From contig DATNQI010000062.1 in the NCBI GenBank assembly GCA_036704125.1, forward strand, positions 1 through 64,000: a stretch of 64,000 nucleotides of DNA. The letters run 5' to 3'. Every line of letters starts with the position of its first letter. Position 1 is the stretch's first letter. The notes beneath the pieces are model-generated. The model was not told the origin of the DNA. It made no database searches and saw only the letters and a list, made by a program, of their open reading frames with translations. The stretch is from Pantanalinema sp. (GTDB taxonomy: Bacteria > Cyanobacteriota > Sericytochromatia > S15B-MN24 > UBA4093). The position numbers and the translations under genes were made by a program. This document shows positions 49,048 to 57,172 of this stretch, one piece after another.

Positions 49048-50225
49048 CCAAGCCCCTGCGCACGCTGCTCATCGCCGACGACGGCACCCGGGACCGCCAC
49101 CGGACGGACATCCGCGGCCTCGAGGGCTGCGACCTGATCGGCGAGGTCCACGAGGGCGAGGCGGGGATCCACTTCGCCTCGCTGTGCCAGCCCGACCTGG
49201 TCCTGGTCGGAATGAGCGACCAGACCCTCGACACCGCGCGCAGGCTCCAGGCGGTCGCGCCCTGGGCCCGGCTGGTGGCCCTCGGCACCCCCGAGGACGA
49301 GGGGGGCCGGCTCGCCCTGATGCAGGCCGGGGTGAGCGACTTCGTGAGCACGAGCGAGCGCGCCTCGCTCATCCAGCTCCTCGAGCGGCTCGCCGCCCCC
49401 GACACCGTCCCCGATGGGCTGAACGACGGTGCGACCCCGGGCAAGATCATCACCTGCTACGGCCCCAAGGGGGGCGCGGGCCGCTCGACCCTCGCGGTCA
49501 ACCTCGCGATCGCCCTCTTCCGCACCACCGGCCGCGAGACCCTCCTGGTGGACGGCGCCCTCCACCACGGCGACCTGGACCTCTTCCTCAACCTCCAGCC
49601 CCAGCAGGGGATCGCCTCGGTGCTCGCGGGCAGCCGCCTCGAGGGGGCGCTCTGCCCCCATCCGAGCGGCATCAAGCTGCTGGGGTGGACCAAGGGCGAT
49701 CACGACCAATCCCCCGACAAGCTGCGCAGCCTCCTGCACCTGCTGCGCCAGCGCGACGCCTGGGTGGTGGTGGATACCCACCCGGCCCTGCGCGAGGTCA
49801 ACCGCACCATCCTCGAGCTGAGCGATCGCGTCTACCTGCCCATGTTCCTCGACATCGCGCACATCCGCAGCATCCAGCGGGATCTGGCCCTGTGGCGCGA
49901 GGAGCGCCTCGACACCGCCCGCTTCGAGCTGGTCGCCTGGGGCGAGAAGAGCGACGTGAGCCGCCAGGAAGCCGGCAAGATCCTGCGGCGCGGCATCGAC
50001 CTTGCGCTCCACGCCGACCCCGTGAGCGCCCGCAGCGCCATCAACCAGGGCGTCCCCGTGCTCCAGGCCGATCCGCGCGGCGCGCTGGCCCGGGACCTGG
50101 ATCGCATGATCACCGCCTTCACCGAGCCGCAGACGCGGGCGCTGGTCCAGCTCAAGCCCGCCAACCCCTTCGAGCAGTTCGTCGCCTGGTTCAAGAAGGG
50201 CCCCGCCACCGGTTTCGGGGCCTAG
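49044..50225 (+). CDS. TadZ/CpaE-like ATPase with Arg in the Walker A motif
   Basis: A 393-residue paralogue of the CpaE at 23894-25120. An N-terminal receiver-like domain (LRTLLIADDGTRDRHRTDI) is followed by the ParA/MinD-like domain. The Walker A reads YGPKGGAGRSTLAVNLAIA (about 141): the P-loop Lys next to Ser is Arg, while the signature Lys is kept. VVVDTHPALREVN and PMFLDIAHIRSIQRDL match the CpaE counterpart. Such changes are known among TadZ proteins and may mean weak or no ATP hydrolysis. Start overlaps the preceding stop. Confidence 0.8.
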   Translation: MTKPLRTLLIADDGTRDRHRTDIRGLEGCDLIGEVHEGEAGIHFASLCQPDLVLVGMSDQTLDTARRLQAVAPWARLVALGTPEDEGGRLALMQAGVSDFVSTSERASLIQLLERLAAPDTVPDGLNDGATPGKIITCYGPKGGAGRSTLAVNLAIALFRTTGRETLLVDGALHHGDLDLFLNLQPQQGIASVLAGSRLEGALCPHPSGIKLLGWTKGDHDQSPDKLRSLLHLLRQRDAWVVVDTHPALREVNRTILELSDRVYLPMFLDIAHIRSIQRDLALWREERLDTARFELVAWGEKSDVSRQEAGKILRRGIDLALHADPVSARSAINQGVPVLQADPRGALARDLDRMITAFTEPQTRALVQLKPANPFEQFVAWFKKGPATGFGA

Positions 50226-50228
50226 CCC

Positions 50229-51113
50229 ATGCGGTACCTCCTCGCCTTCTTCGGCGCCACGATCCTCTCGCTCATCGCTCTCTGGTTCGTGCCCCACCGC
50301 GGCGCGCTCCTGGTCCGCTCGCGGCTGGGGGCCCTCGAGGCGACGGGGCCGGGCCTGGTCCCCCTCGACTCGCCCCAGACCCGCAAGGTGCAGGAGCGGC
50401 GGCGCGCCAAGGCGAAGCGCAAAGAGCGCCTGCGCATGCGCACCCGCTACCTGCGCCTCGGCGTGCCGGTGCTCGCCCTCGTCGGCGCCCTGGGCGTCTC
50501 GGCCTGGGCATGGGGCTCGCTGCGTGCGTTCGCCGCTGGCGCCCTGGTCTTGGCCTGGATGCTGGGAGCCGGCTGGCTCAGGCGCCGGATGCGCCTGAGC
50601 CAGGTCGCGCGCCAGATGCCCGCCGCCCTCTGGATCATGGCGACCCACCTGCGCGACACCAACTCCTTCTTCGGGGCCATCGAGGCCGTCTCGCAGCAGG
50701 CCCCGCGCGGCATCGCCCGGGAGTTCGCCGGGATCCACGCGGCGATCGCGAGCGGCGAGACCGAAGAGCGGGCCTTCTCCCGCTTCGCCCGGCGCAACCC
50801 GGTGCCCGAGGCCGAGATGGTCGCCTCGAGCCTCTCGGTCCCCCAGGAGCGCGGGCAGCGCCTCGCCGTGGCGCTCTTCAACGTCCACGAGGTGCTGGCG
50901 AACCGCCACCGGACCCGGCTGGCGGCCGGGCGAGTCGAGCGATCGGTGCGCCTGTTGGCCTGGGTCCTGGTGGTGCCGGTGGCGGTGGTCGCCCTCGAGC
51001 CCCTGGCGCGGCCCGATGGGTTCACCCTCCTGAAGGTCGTGATCCTCGGCCTGTTCTGCGCGGGGACTCTCGCCATCAACCGCGTGTGCGTCGGCCTCGG
51101 GCAGGGCGGGTAA
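50229..51113 (+). CDS. TadB-like T2SSF inner-membrane protein, second set
   Basis: A 294-residue platform-type protein. N-terminal helix (LLAFFGATILSLIALWFV), two helices around residues 75-115, and a T2SSF-like region (MPAALWIMATHLRDTNSFFGAIEAVSQQ, SLSVPQERGQRLAVALFNVHE) then two C-terminal helices. It is weaker in match than TadB of the first operon. The start is 3 nt after the TadZ-like stop, no clear RBS. Confidence 0.72.
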   Translation: MRYLLAFFGATILSLIALWFVPHRGALLVRSRLGALEATGPGLVPLDSPQTRKVQERRRAKAKRKERLRMRTRYLRLGVPVLALVGALGVSAWAWGSLRAFAAGALVLAWMLGAGWLRRRMRLSQVARQMPAALWIMATHLRDTNSFFGAIEAVSQQAPRGIAREFAGIHAAIASGETEERAFSRFARRNPVPEAEMVASSLSVPQERGQRLAVALFNVHEVLANRHRTRLAAGRVERSVRLLAWVLVVPVAVVALEPLARPDGFTLLKVVILGLFCAGTLAINRVCVGLGQGG

Positions 51114-51117
51114 GACC

Positions 51118-51963
51118 ATGGAGGTGCAAGCCATGCTGGCCATCGTGCTCACGGTCCTCTCGCTGGCAGGAGGCGGCGCGGCGCTCGCCTTCGAGCGCGC
51201 CCTGCGTCGCCGGCGCGTGGTCGCCAGGCGCCTGGGGCTCCTGGAGGAAGACGCCGATCTCGCCGGGCGCACCGGGCGCCTGACGCTCATCGTCGGCTGG
51301 CTCTCGGAGACCTTCGAGCCACGCAAGATCTGGCGCGGCATGGCGCGGACCGCGCGCCGCTCGCTGGGGGTCACCCTCCTGATGGCCGCCCTGGCCGCCA
51401 CCCTCGGGATCGGCTACGGCTGGTGGCTCACGGACCGCTCAGGCACCACCTGGGGCGTGGTCGGCGGCGCCTCGCTGGCGCTTCTGGGCTGGTACCTCCT
51501 GGGCGGCTACCTGGAGGGGCGCAGCCAGCGCCGCAAGGAGTCCATCGCCTGGTCGGTGCCCGCCCTCCTTGACCGGATCGCGTGCCTGGTGGAGGTCGGC
51601 GTCGGCTTCGAGTCGGCCCTGGGCACCGTGGTGCGCGACAAGGGCCCGGGCCATCGCATCCTCAAGACCGAGCTGTTCCGTTACCTGCAGGAGACCCGCC
51701 TCGGCCACAGCCGACAAGAGGCGCTGGTGGCGCTCGCCCAGCGCTGCGACGTGAGCGAGCTTCACCGGATGGTCGGGGCCGTGCTCGCCTCGCGCGACGA
51801 TGCGGCCGCCCTGCGCGCGCAGCTTCGCGAGTGCGCCCTCGCGCTCCAGGCCGAGTGGCTCGAGAAGAAGCGCGCGCGCGCCAGGCGCGCCATCACCCTC
51901 ATGCTCGGGATCATCGTGACGTGCTTCGGCCCGCTGATGGCGATCGCCCTGGGAGCCAGGTGA
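51118..51963 (+). CDS. TadC-like T2SSF inner-membrane protein, second set
   Basis: A 281-residue platform-type protein. Helices at the N terminus (AIVLTVLSLAGGGAALAF), around residues 75-120, and at the C terminus (ITLMLGIIVTCFGPLMAIAL). The T2SSF core has VPALLDRIACLVEVGVGFESAL and LYLQETRLGHSRQEAL-like sequence and AVLASRDDAAALRAQLRECA, paralleling TadC (LPDTLDLVTSSVEAGLSFDGSV). It is last in the set; no secretion ATPase, secretin or pilin gene is near. Confidence 0.75.
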   Translation: MEVQAMLAIVLTVLSLAGGGAALAFERALRRRRVVARRLGLLEEDADLAGRTGRLTLIVGWLSETFEPRKIWRGMARTARRSLGVTLLMAALAATLGIGYGWWLTDRSGTTWGVVGGASLALLGWYLLGGYLEGRSQRRKESIAWSVPALLDRIACLVEVGVGFESALGTVVRDKGPGHRILKTELFRYLQETRLGHSRQEALVALAQRCDVSELHRMVGAVLASRDDAAALRAQLRECALALQAEWLEKKRARARRAITLMLGIIVTCFGPLMAIALGAR

Positions 51964-52092
51964 GCCTTCCGGGGGGATGGGCCCGGAGATAGAATAGCCG
52001 GCACTTCGAACGCACCTCGAATCAAGGCGCGAAGCGCACCAGGCCCTTGGCGCGGCCGCTCCGGCAAACGTCATGCCAGTATTGGGGGTAGC

Positions 52093-52335
52093 ATGCAAAT
52101 CGATCGCGTGATCATCGAGCGGGAGGACCGAACGAGCTTCTGCGGGGTGCTGAGCTACCTCCACGCGGACAGGCACCAGATGCTCACGTGGAGCTTCGAG
52201 CGCACGCCCGACAACAAGGTCGTCCTGCTGCTGTTCCCGTCGAGCTCCAGCGGCCACTACCCCGAGGTCCAGACCCACTACCGCGAGCTGGCCGACGCCA
52301 TCCTCGACGCCATCCTGCACGCCGCCTCGAGGTGA
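52093..52335 (+). CDS. Small hypothetical protein
   Basis: An 80-residue soluble acidic protein not recognised. It begins MQIDRVIIEREDRTSFCGVL and has a beta-rich middle (HQMLTWSFERTPDNKVVLLL) and a helical end (THYRELADAILDAILHAA). A GGGGGT stretch before the ATG at 52093 may act as RBS. It is convergent with the MshEN-like gene; only 4 nt separate the stops. Its codon use resembles neighbouring real genes. Confidence 0.6.
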   Translation: MQIDRVIIEREDRTSFCGVLSYLHADRHQMLTWSFERTPDNKVVLLLFPSSSSGHYPEVQTHYRELADAILDAILHAASR

Positions 52336-52339
52336 CGCC

Positions 52340-52777
52340 CTACTTCCCTTCCTGGGCCGAGAGCGCGCGGTAGATCTGCGCCTCGGTGCAGGCCCCCAGA
52401 TCGATCAGCACCGGGGCGAGGCGATCGCCCGTGCGCTCCTGGGTCTCGAGCGCCGTCCCGATCTGCTCGATGGACACCAGCCCGAGCTTCATCAGGGTGT
52501 CGCACAGCTTGACGTCCTGGTACTGGTCCTCGAGCGTGCCCTTCAGCTGCGGGAAGGAGATGAAGCCCAGGCCGAGCAGGATCTCGCCGATCCTGAGGTA
52601 GGGGCTCGTCGCCTGGAGGCTGAGGGCCTCGTCGAGCTGGCGGGCGTCGATGATCCGCCGGGCGATGAGCAGGGCGCCGAAGTGAAGGGTCTCGATCGGC
52701 AAGCGCCGCCGCAGCGGCGACACCGGCACGACGGCATGCTCGGTGGCCGGGACGGATGGGCTCGACGGGTTGTTCAC
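52340..52777 (-). CDS. Protein with two MshEN/GspE-N-like helical repeats
   Basis: A 145-residue soluble protein. It contains two similar halves: FGALLIARRIIDARQLDEAL...RIGEILLGLGFISFPQL and CDTLMKLGLVSIEQIGTAL...RLAPVLIDLGACTEAQIYRAL. This L-x-x-x-G-x-I/L-D-x-x-Q-L pattern is that of the N-terminal domain of GspE/PilB/MshE ATPases, which can bind c-di-GMP. Here no ATPase part follows. The GTG at 52777 follows GGAGG; an earlier ATG at 52834 is poor. A TATAAT -10 is on the minus strand at 52823-52828. It lies beside the ATPase-less Tad set, which may not be chance. Confidence 0.62.
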   Translation of the reverse strand: MNNPSSPSVPATEHAVVPVSPLRRRLPIETLHFGALLIARRIIDARQLDEALSLQATSPYLRIGEILLGLGFISFPQLKGTLEDQYQDVKLCDTLMKLGLVSIEQIGTALETQERTGDRLAPVLIDLGACTEAQIYRALSAQEGK

Positions 52778-52822
52778 GGGGCCTCCTCGACGCAGGGTCC
52801 GAATACGATCAGATCGCTGGCT

Positions 52823-52828
52823 ATTATA
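52823..52828 (-). promoter_or_regulatory. -10 of the MshEN-like gene
   Basis: TATAAT on the minus strand, 46 nt before the GTG start. No convincing -35. Confidence 0.45.
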
Positions 52829-52833
52829 CGGCA

Positions 52834-52860
52834 AGTGGCGGCGCTTTTGGCGCCGCCACT
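52834..52860. terminator. Terminator of the Mla/MCE operon
   Basis: AGTGGCGGCGC (52834-52844) with 52850-52860, loop TTTTG, 29 nt beyond the MlaD stop on the minus strand. No strong T-tract. Confidence 0.6.
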
Positions 52861-52889
52861 CACATTCGAGGCGTGATCCCGGTCAATTG

Positions 52890-53918
52890 CTAGAAGAGGC
52901 GCGCCTTGACCTTGAGCGAGCCGTCCTTCTCGACGAGCTCGCGGCCCTTCGTCTGGTCCAGGATCGGATCGAGCTTGCCCAGGGTCGCGTCGAGGCGAGT
53001 GACGAGCTTGTCCAGGGTGTCCAGGGTCCTGGGCAGGCGGCTGAGCGAGGGCTCTAGGCCGTCCAGGGTCTTGGGAAGGCGGCTGAGGGTCGGGTCCAGC
53101 GCGACCAGGGTCTGGTCGGCGTGGTTCACGAGCGCCGGGCCCTTCTTGCCGAGGGCGGTCACGGTGGGGGCCAGCTCGGCGCTCGCGCGGTCCAGGCGGG
53201 CCAGGAGATCGGGACCGCGCTTGCCCAGCGCCTTGGTGGCGGGCTCCAGGTCGCTCGTCATGCGATCGAGGCGGTTGATGAGGCTCGGCGCGGCGTCGGC
53301 CGTCCGGTCCAGGCTGTCAATCATGTGGGCGAGCTTGTCCTCGTTCCGGGTCAGGATCCGGTCGAGGGTGGCGAGGGTGGTGCCCGCGGTGTCGAGGGTC
53401 TTGCCCATGGCCTCGCCGCGGCCGCCGACGGCGGTCGCCAGGCCGTGGACGAGAGAGGAGACGTCCTTGGGGTCCACGTCCTTGAGGACCGGGCCCACGT
53501 ACTTCATGAGCTCGTCCACCTCGACCGGCACGTCGGTCTGCGAGATGGCGTCGCCGTCCGCGAGCAAAGGCGCGCTCTCGGACTGGGGCAGAAGCTCGAC
53601 GTACTTCTCGCCCAGGAGGCTCTTCATGCGGATGGCCGCCTTCACGTCCCGGCGGATGTCGGCGTCGGTCTTGAGGCGCAGCTTCACGAGGGCCTTGTCG
53701 TGGGCGACCGAGAGGGACTCGACCGAGCCCACGTTCACCCCGGCGATCATGACCGCGCCGTCCTTGACGAGGCCCGCGGCGTTGTCGAACTTGGCCGTGA
53801 CCATGATCGCCTTGCCGAGCTTGAGCCCGCCCACCGCCACCGACATGTAGGCCAAGAGGGCGAGGGCCGCGAGGATGAAGGCCCCGAGGGCGACGTCGTT
53901 CCAGAGCTTGCGTTCCAT
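52890..53918 (-). CDS. mlaD: MCE-domain substrate-binding protein MlaD-like
   Basis: A 342-residue periplasmic lipid-binding protein of the Mla/MCE transporter, anchored by one helix (ALGAFILAALALLAYMSVAVGG). The MCE domain is about residues 35-115 (VTAKFDNAAGLVKDGAVMIAGVNVGSV, IRMKSLLGEKYVELLP). The C-terminal 200 residues are helical, with heptad-like repeats of L-x-R-L-x-x-T-L (LSRLPKTLDGLEPSLSRLPRT), probably a coiled-coil or barrel extension. AGGAG precedes the ATG. It is the last gene in permease-permease-ATPase-MlaD order. Confidence 0.88.
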   Translation of the reverse strand: MERKLWNDVALGAFILAALALLAYMSVAVGGLKLGKAIMVTAKFDNAAGLVKDGAVMIAGVNVGSVESLSVAHDKALVKLRLKTDADIRRDVKAAIRMKSLLGEKYVELLPQSESAPLLADGDAISQTDVPVEVDELMKYVGPVLKDVDPKDVSSLVHGLATAVGGRGEAMGKTLDTAGTTLATLDRILTRNEDKLAHMIDSLDRTADAAPSLINRLDRMTSDLEPATKALGKRGPDLLARLDRASAELAPTVTALGKKGPALVNHADQTLVALDPTLSRLPKTLDGLEPSLSRLPRTLDTLDKLVTRLDATLGKLDPILDQTKGRELVEKDGSLKVKARLF

Positions 53919-53934
53919 TTGACTCCTACCTAAA

Positions 53935-54738
53935 CTACACGACTTGGATGGGGCCGTCCGCGCTGCGGTCGAAGAACTGCCTCAGGATGGGGTTTTCCGA
54001 CTCCTTGAGGGTGTCGGCCGCGCCGTAGGCGATGAGCTTGCTCTTGTAGAGCATGGCGATCCGATCGGCGATCTGGAAGGTGCCGGGGATGTCGTGGCTG
54101 ATCACGATGAAGGTAAGGCCCAGCTCGTGCTGCATGCGCAGGATCAGCTTATCGATCGCATCCGACATGACCGGGTCCAGGCCCGAGTTGGGCTCGTCGA
54201 ACAGCACGATCTCGGGCTCGAGGGCGATCGCCCGGGCGATGCCCACCCGCTTGCGCATGCCGCCCGAGAGCTCCGCCGGGAACTTGTGCTCGACGCCGGG
54301 CAGGCCCACCTGGGCGAGCTTTGCAGCGACGATCGAACGGATCTCCTTCTCGCTCTTCCTGGTGTGCTGGCGCAGGGGGAAGGCCACGTTGTCGCCCACG
54401 TTCATGGAGTCGAAGAGGGCCCCGTCCTGGAAGAGCATCCCGAACTTCTTGCGGACCTCGTAAAGGTCCTTCTCCTTGAGGCGGGTCAGGTCCTGGCCGT
54501 CCACCAGGATCCCGCCCTGGTCCGGCCTGAGCAGGCCGACCAGGAGCTTGATGAAGACCGACTTGCCCGTGCCCGAGGGGCCGATGATGACGGTCGTCTT
54601 GCCGCGCTCGATGCGCAGGGAGACGTCATCCAGCACCTTCTGCTTGCCGAAGGCCTTGTGGACGTTGCGGAACTCGACGATGCTGTCTTGCGGCAGCGGC
54701 CCGGATCCCGTGATGGCGCTTGGATGTTCGATGGCCAT
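53935..54738 (-). CDS. mlaF: MlaF-like ABC transporter ATPase
   Basis: The 267-residue ATPase of the phospholipid transporter. Walker A IIGPSGTGKSVFIKLLVGL, Q-loop FGMLFQDGALFDSMNV, signature LSGGMRKRVGIARA, Walker B EIVLFDEPNSGLDPV and switch His FIVISHD are all visible, and DGALFDSM is typical of MlaF. AAGGAAGG precedes the ATG. It sits between the second permease and mlaD with 16 and 9 nt gaps. Confidence 0.93.
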   Translation of the reverse strand: MAIEHPSAITGSGPLPQDSIVEFRNVHKAFGKQKVLDDVSLRIERGKTTVIIGPSGTGKSVFIKLLVGLLRPDQGGILVDGQDLTRLKEKDLYEVRKKFGMLFQDGALFDSMNVGDNVAFPLRQHTRKSEKEIRSIVAAKLAQVGLPGVEHKFPAELSGGMRKRVGIARAIALEPEIVLFDEPNSGLDPVMSDAIDKLILRMQHELGLTFIVISHDIPGTFQIADRIAMLYKSKLIAYGAADTLKESENPILRQFFDRSADGPIQVV

Positions 54739-54747
54739 GGCCCTTCC

Positions 54748-55509
54748 TTACCCGAACAAGGCTTCCGACAGGAAGTAGTTGACGATGACGATCAGGGTGG
54801 CGACGACCACCACCGTCCGGTTGATGGCGCGGCTGACCCCCTGAGGCCCGGGCGCCGAGGTGAAGCCGTAGTAGCAGGCCACCAGGCAGGTCAGGGTGGC
54901 GAAGATGACCCCCTTGAGCATGGCGCACCACAGGTCCGTCACGGTCAGGTAGCGCGTGAGGTCCGCGACGAAGGTGCCGCTGTTGACGCCAAGCTGGAAG
55001 ACGGCGACCCCGTAGCCCGCCGCGATCGCCGCGATCGAGGCGAAGGCGATCAGGCACGGCGCGACCAGGATGAAGGCGATGAAGCGCGGGACCATCAGGA
55101 ACCAGAAGGGGTTGACCGACATGACCTCGAGGGCGTCGATCTGCTCGCGGATGCGCATGGTGGCGATGGTCGCCGTCATGTCGGTGCCGGGCTTGGCCGC
55201 CATCATGGCCCCCACGATGATGGGTGCGAACTCGCGCAGGGACATCAGGCCGGAGTAGGCCCCCACCATGTCCTGGCCGCCGAAGCGCTGGAAGGCGTAG
55301 TAGCCGACCAGCACGATGTTGGATCCGACGAAGGCGCAGATGGCCATGATGACCGGGAAGCTCTCGAGGCCGATCTTCACCATCTGCTCGATGACAAGCG
55401 AGGGGCTGGGCGCCCGCCGGACTCCCGCCTTGAGCACCTGGCCCAGGAAGCGCACGATGGCCCCGACCTCGGCCAGGACCCCCACCCCCCTGGAAAGCAG
55501 GCTAGCCAT
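54748..55509 (-). CDS. mlaE: MlaE/YrbE-family permease, second copy
   Basis: A 253-residue inner-membrane permease with several helices. MlaE marks include VGSNIVLVGYYAFQRFGG, REFAPIIVGAMMAAKPGTDMTA and EIDALEVMSVNP-like MRIREQIDALEVMSVNPFWF, ending in VVVVATLIVIVNYFLSEALFG. Its ATG shares one base with the stop of the first permease (TGATG), so both are co-translated. A longer frame reaching 56133 runs inside the upstream gene and is rejected. Two different permeases recall the YrbEA/YrbEB pair of mycobacterial MCE systems. Confidence 0.9.
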   Translation of the reverse strand: MASLLSRGVGVLAEVGAIVRFLGQVLKAGVRRAPSPSLVIEQMVKIGLESFPVIMAICAFVGSNIVLVGYYAFQRFGGQDMVGAYSGLMSLREFAPIIVGAMMAAKPGTDMTATIATMRIREQIDALEVMSVNPFWFLMVPRFIAFILVAPCLIAFASIAAIAAGYGVAVFQLGVNSGTFVADLTRYLTVTDLWCAMLKGVIFATLTCLVACYYGFTSAPGPQGVSRAINRTVVVVATLIVIVNYFLSEALFG

Positions 55510-56258
55510 CAGCCGATCACCTTGAGCAGGAACGTGGTGATGAAGTAGTTGGAGATGGCGATGGCGACGATCGCATGCACCACCGTCTTGTTGGAGGCCT
55601 TGCCCACGCCCTGGGCGCCGCCCGTGACGTTGTAGCCGTAGTAGCATGCGATAAGCCCGATCAGCGCGCCGAAGACCACGCTCTTGAGCAGACCGCCCAG
55701 CACGACGTTCATGTGGACGAACTCGAGCAGGTTGCCGACGAAGACCCCCTTGGTGACGCCCTTGAGGCCGACGGCCACCATGTAGCCGCCCAGCATTCCC
55801 GCCAATGAGCCGAAGAGGCTGATGACCGGGCAAGCGACGACCAGGGCGATCAGGCGCGGGACGACGACGAACTTGACGGGGGGAACGGCCATCACGCCGA
55901 GGGCGTCGATCTCCTCCTTGACGCGCATGGTGCCGATCTCGCCGGCGATCGCCGTCCCCGCCTGGGCCGCGATCATGATGGCGCCGAGGCTCGGGGCCAT
56001 CTCGCGCAGGATCGACTCGGCCAAGAGGCTGGAGAGGACGTGGTCGGCCCCGAAGATCCGGATGACGGCGAGACCCTGGAGCGCCCCGATCATCCCGACG
56101 GCCGTCATGATGGCCAGCACCGGGATCAGGCACTGAAAGGCGACCGCGTGCAGGGCACGGCGGGTTTCAGCGAAGAAGAAGGGGGGCGTGGCGATCGCGA
56201 CGGCAATCTCGCCGAGAAAGCGGCCCATCCCGCCGAGGACGGCCAAGAAGTTGCGCAT
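55509..56258 (-). CDS. mlaE: MlaE/YrbE-family permease, first copy
   Basis: A 249-residue permease, first gene of the MCE operon. Marks are PVLAIMTAVGMIGALQGLAV, REMAPSLGAIMIAAQAGTAIAG, GTMRVKEEIDALGVMAVPPV and SNKTVVHAIVAIAISNYFIT. It is only moderately similar to the second permease, so they may form a heterodimer. TAGGATGG precedes the ATG. A hairpin upstream separates it from the Gly/Thr-rich lipoprotein gene. Confidence 0.9.
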   Translation of the reverse strand: MRNFLAVLGGMGRFLGEIAVAIATPPFFFAETRRALHAVAFQCLIPVLAIMTAVGMIGALQGLAVIRIFGADHVLSSLLAESILREMAPSLGAIMIAAQAGTAIAGEIGTMRVKEEIDALGVMAVPPVKFVVVPRLIALVVACPVISLFGSLAGMLGGYMVAVGLKGVTKGVFVGNLLEFVHMNVVLGGLLKSVVFGALIGLIACYYGYNVTGGAQGVGKASNKTVVHAIVAIAISNYFITTFLLKVIG

Positions 56259-56310
56259 GGGCCCATCCTACCATCATCGCGTGGGCCGCAACAAGGGCCC
56301 GTTACGCGTG

Positions 56311-56344
56311 CAGCAAGGCCCGGGCGGTTGCCCGGGCCTTGCTG
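56311..56344. terminator. 15-bp perfect hairpin between lipoprotein and MCE operon
   Basis: CAGCAAGGCCCGGGC (56311-56325) with 56330-56344, loop GGTT. On the minus strand it lies after the 56379-56963 gene and before the MCE operon. No T-tract. Confidence 0.65.
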
Positions 56345-56378
56345 AAGAGCGGTTGGGTTGGAGAGGAGCGAAGCGGGT

Positions 56379-56963
56379 CTAGTAGTAGCCGTTGCCGGTG
56401 CCGGTACCGGTACCGTTGCCGTAGCCGGTGCCCGCGTTCTGGTCGGCGATGACCGAGACCGTGAAGTCGTCGACCGTCTCCTTCGGGGTCAGATTGACGG
56501 TGGTCGTCTGGCCGGCTGCGACGTTGAAGGGGATCTCCTGGGTCTCCTTCTGCTCGCCCTTCCAGGAGAGCGAGACCGTGAGCTTGCCCGACGCGGCGGT
56601 GGTGCCGGGGTTCTGGACGGTGATGGTCGCAGTCTTGATCTTCTTCGAGAGCCAGAGGAAGCCGCCGGCGACCATCTGCTTGTTGCCGGGGGTGGCGATG
56701 ACCTGCGAGGCGGCGGGGTAGCCGCCGGTGCCGGTGCCGGGGTTGTAGATGCCGCTGCCGGTGCCGGTGCCGGTGCCGGTGCCGGTGCCGGGGTTGTAGG
56801 TGCTGCCGCCGCCGGTGCCGGGATCGTAGATGCTGGTGTCGTCGCCGGTGTTGGTGCCGGTGCCGTCGTCGACGCCGGTCGGGGTGCGGCCGCAGCCGGT
56901 GGCCATGCTGAAGGCCAGGGTGCCGACAACCAAGAGGATGGCGTGCTTGCGGAACGTGCTCAT
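56379..56963 (-). CDS. Gly/Thr-repeat lipoprotein with a beta-sandwich-like domain
   Basis: A 194-residue putative lipoprotein. The signal peptide ends in SMATGC (Cys24). Residues 25-80 are Gly/Thr/Asn/Pro repeats, TGTGTGTG-like, encoded by a GGTGCC/GGTGCCG tandem repeat (about 56726-56815). Then a domain with alternating strands (KTATITVQNPGTTAASGKL, SLSWKGEQKETQEIPFNVA, TVNLTPKETVDDFTVSVIA) resembling a FixG/CARDB-like fold, then a Gly/Thr/Tyr tail. Function unknown. Low-complexity DNA here may vary in length. Confidence 0.65.
   Translation of the reverse strand: MSTFRKHAILLVVGTLAFSMATGCGRTPTGVDDGTGTNTGDDTSIYDPGTGGGSTYNPGTGTGTGTGTGSGIYNPGTGTGGYPAASQVIATPGNKQMVAGGFLWLSKKIKTATITVQNPGTTAASGKLTVSLSWKGEQKETQEIPFNVAAGQTTTVNLTPKETVDDFTVSVIADQNAGTGYGNGTGTGTGNGYY
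56726..56815. repeat. CCGGTG(CCG) low-complexity tandem repeat
   Basis: A run of CCGGTG hexamers (for example GTGCCGGTGCCGGTGCCG, 56755-56790) coding the Gly-Thr stretch of the lipoprotein on the minus strand. Confidence 0.8.
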
Positions 56964-57172
56964 TGGTAACCTCCCGTGAAACCCAAACTCACTTGCTCTT
57001 AACAGTATTTGGACTGTTTGGCGGGAGATCTTGCGGCCATGAAGTTAAGTCCTAGTTAACTCTCATCTAACATTAGCCAAAGAGGATGGACGCAATCTCC
57101 TTGAAACCGCATGGATACTTGCTTTCAACCGAATCCGACCAGAATGGAAAGCACCCGAGAGGAGGTGTCACC

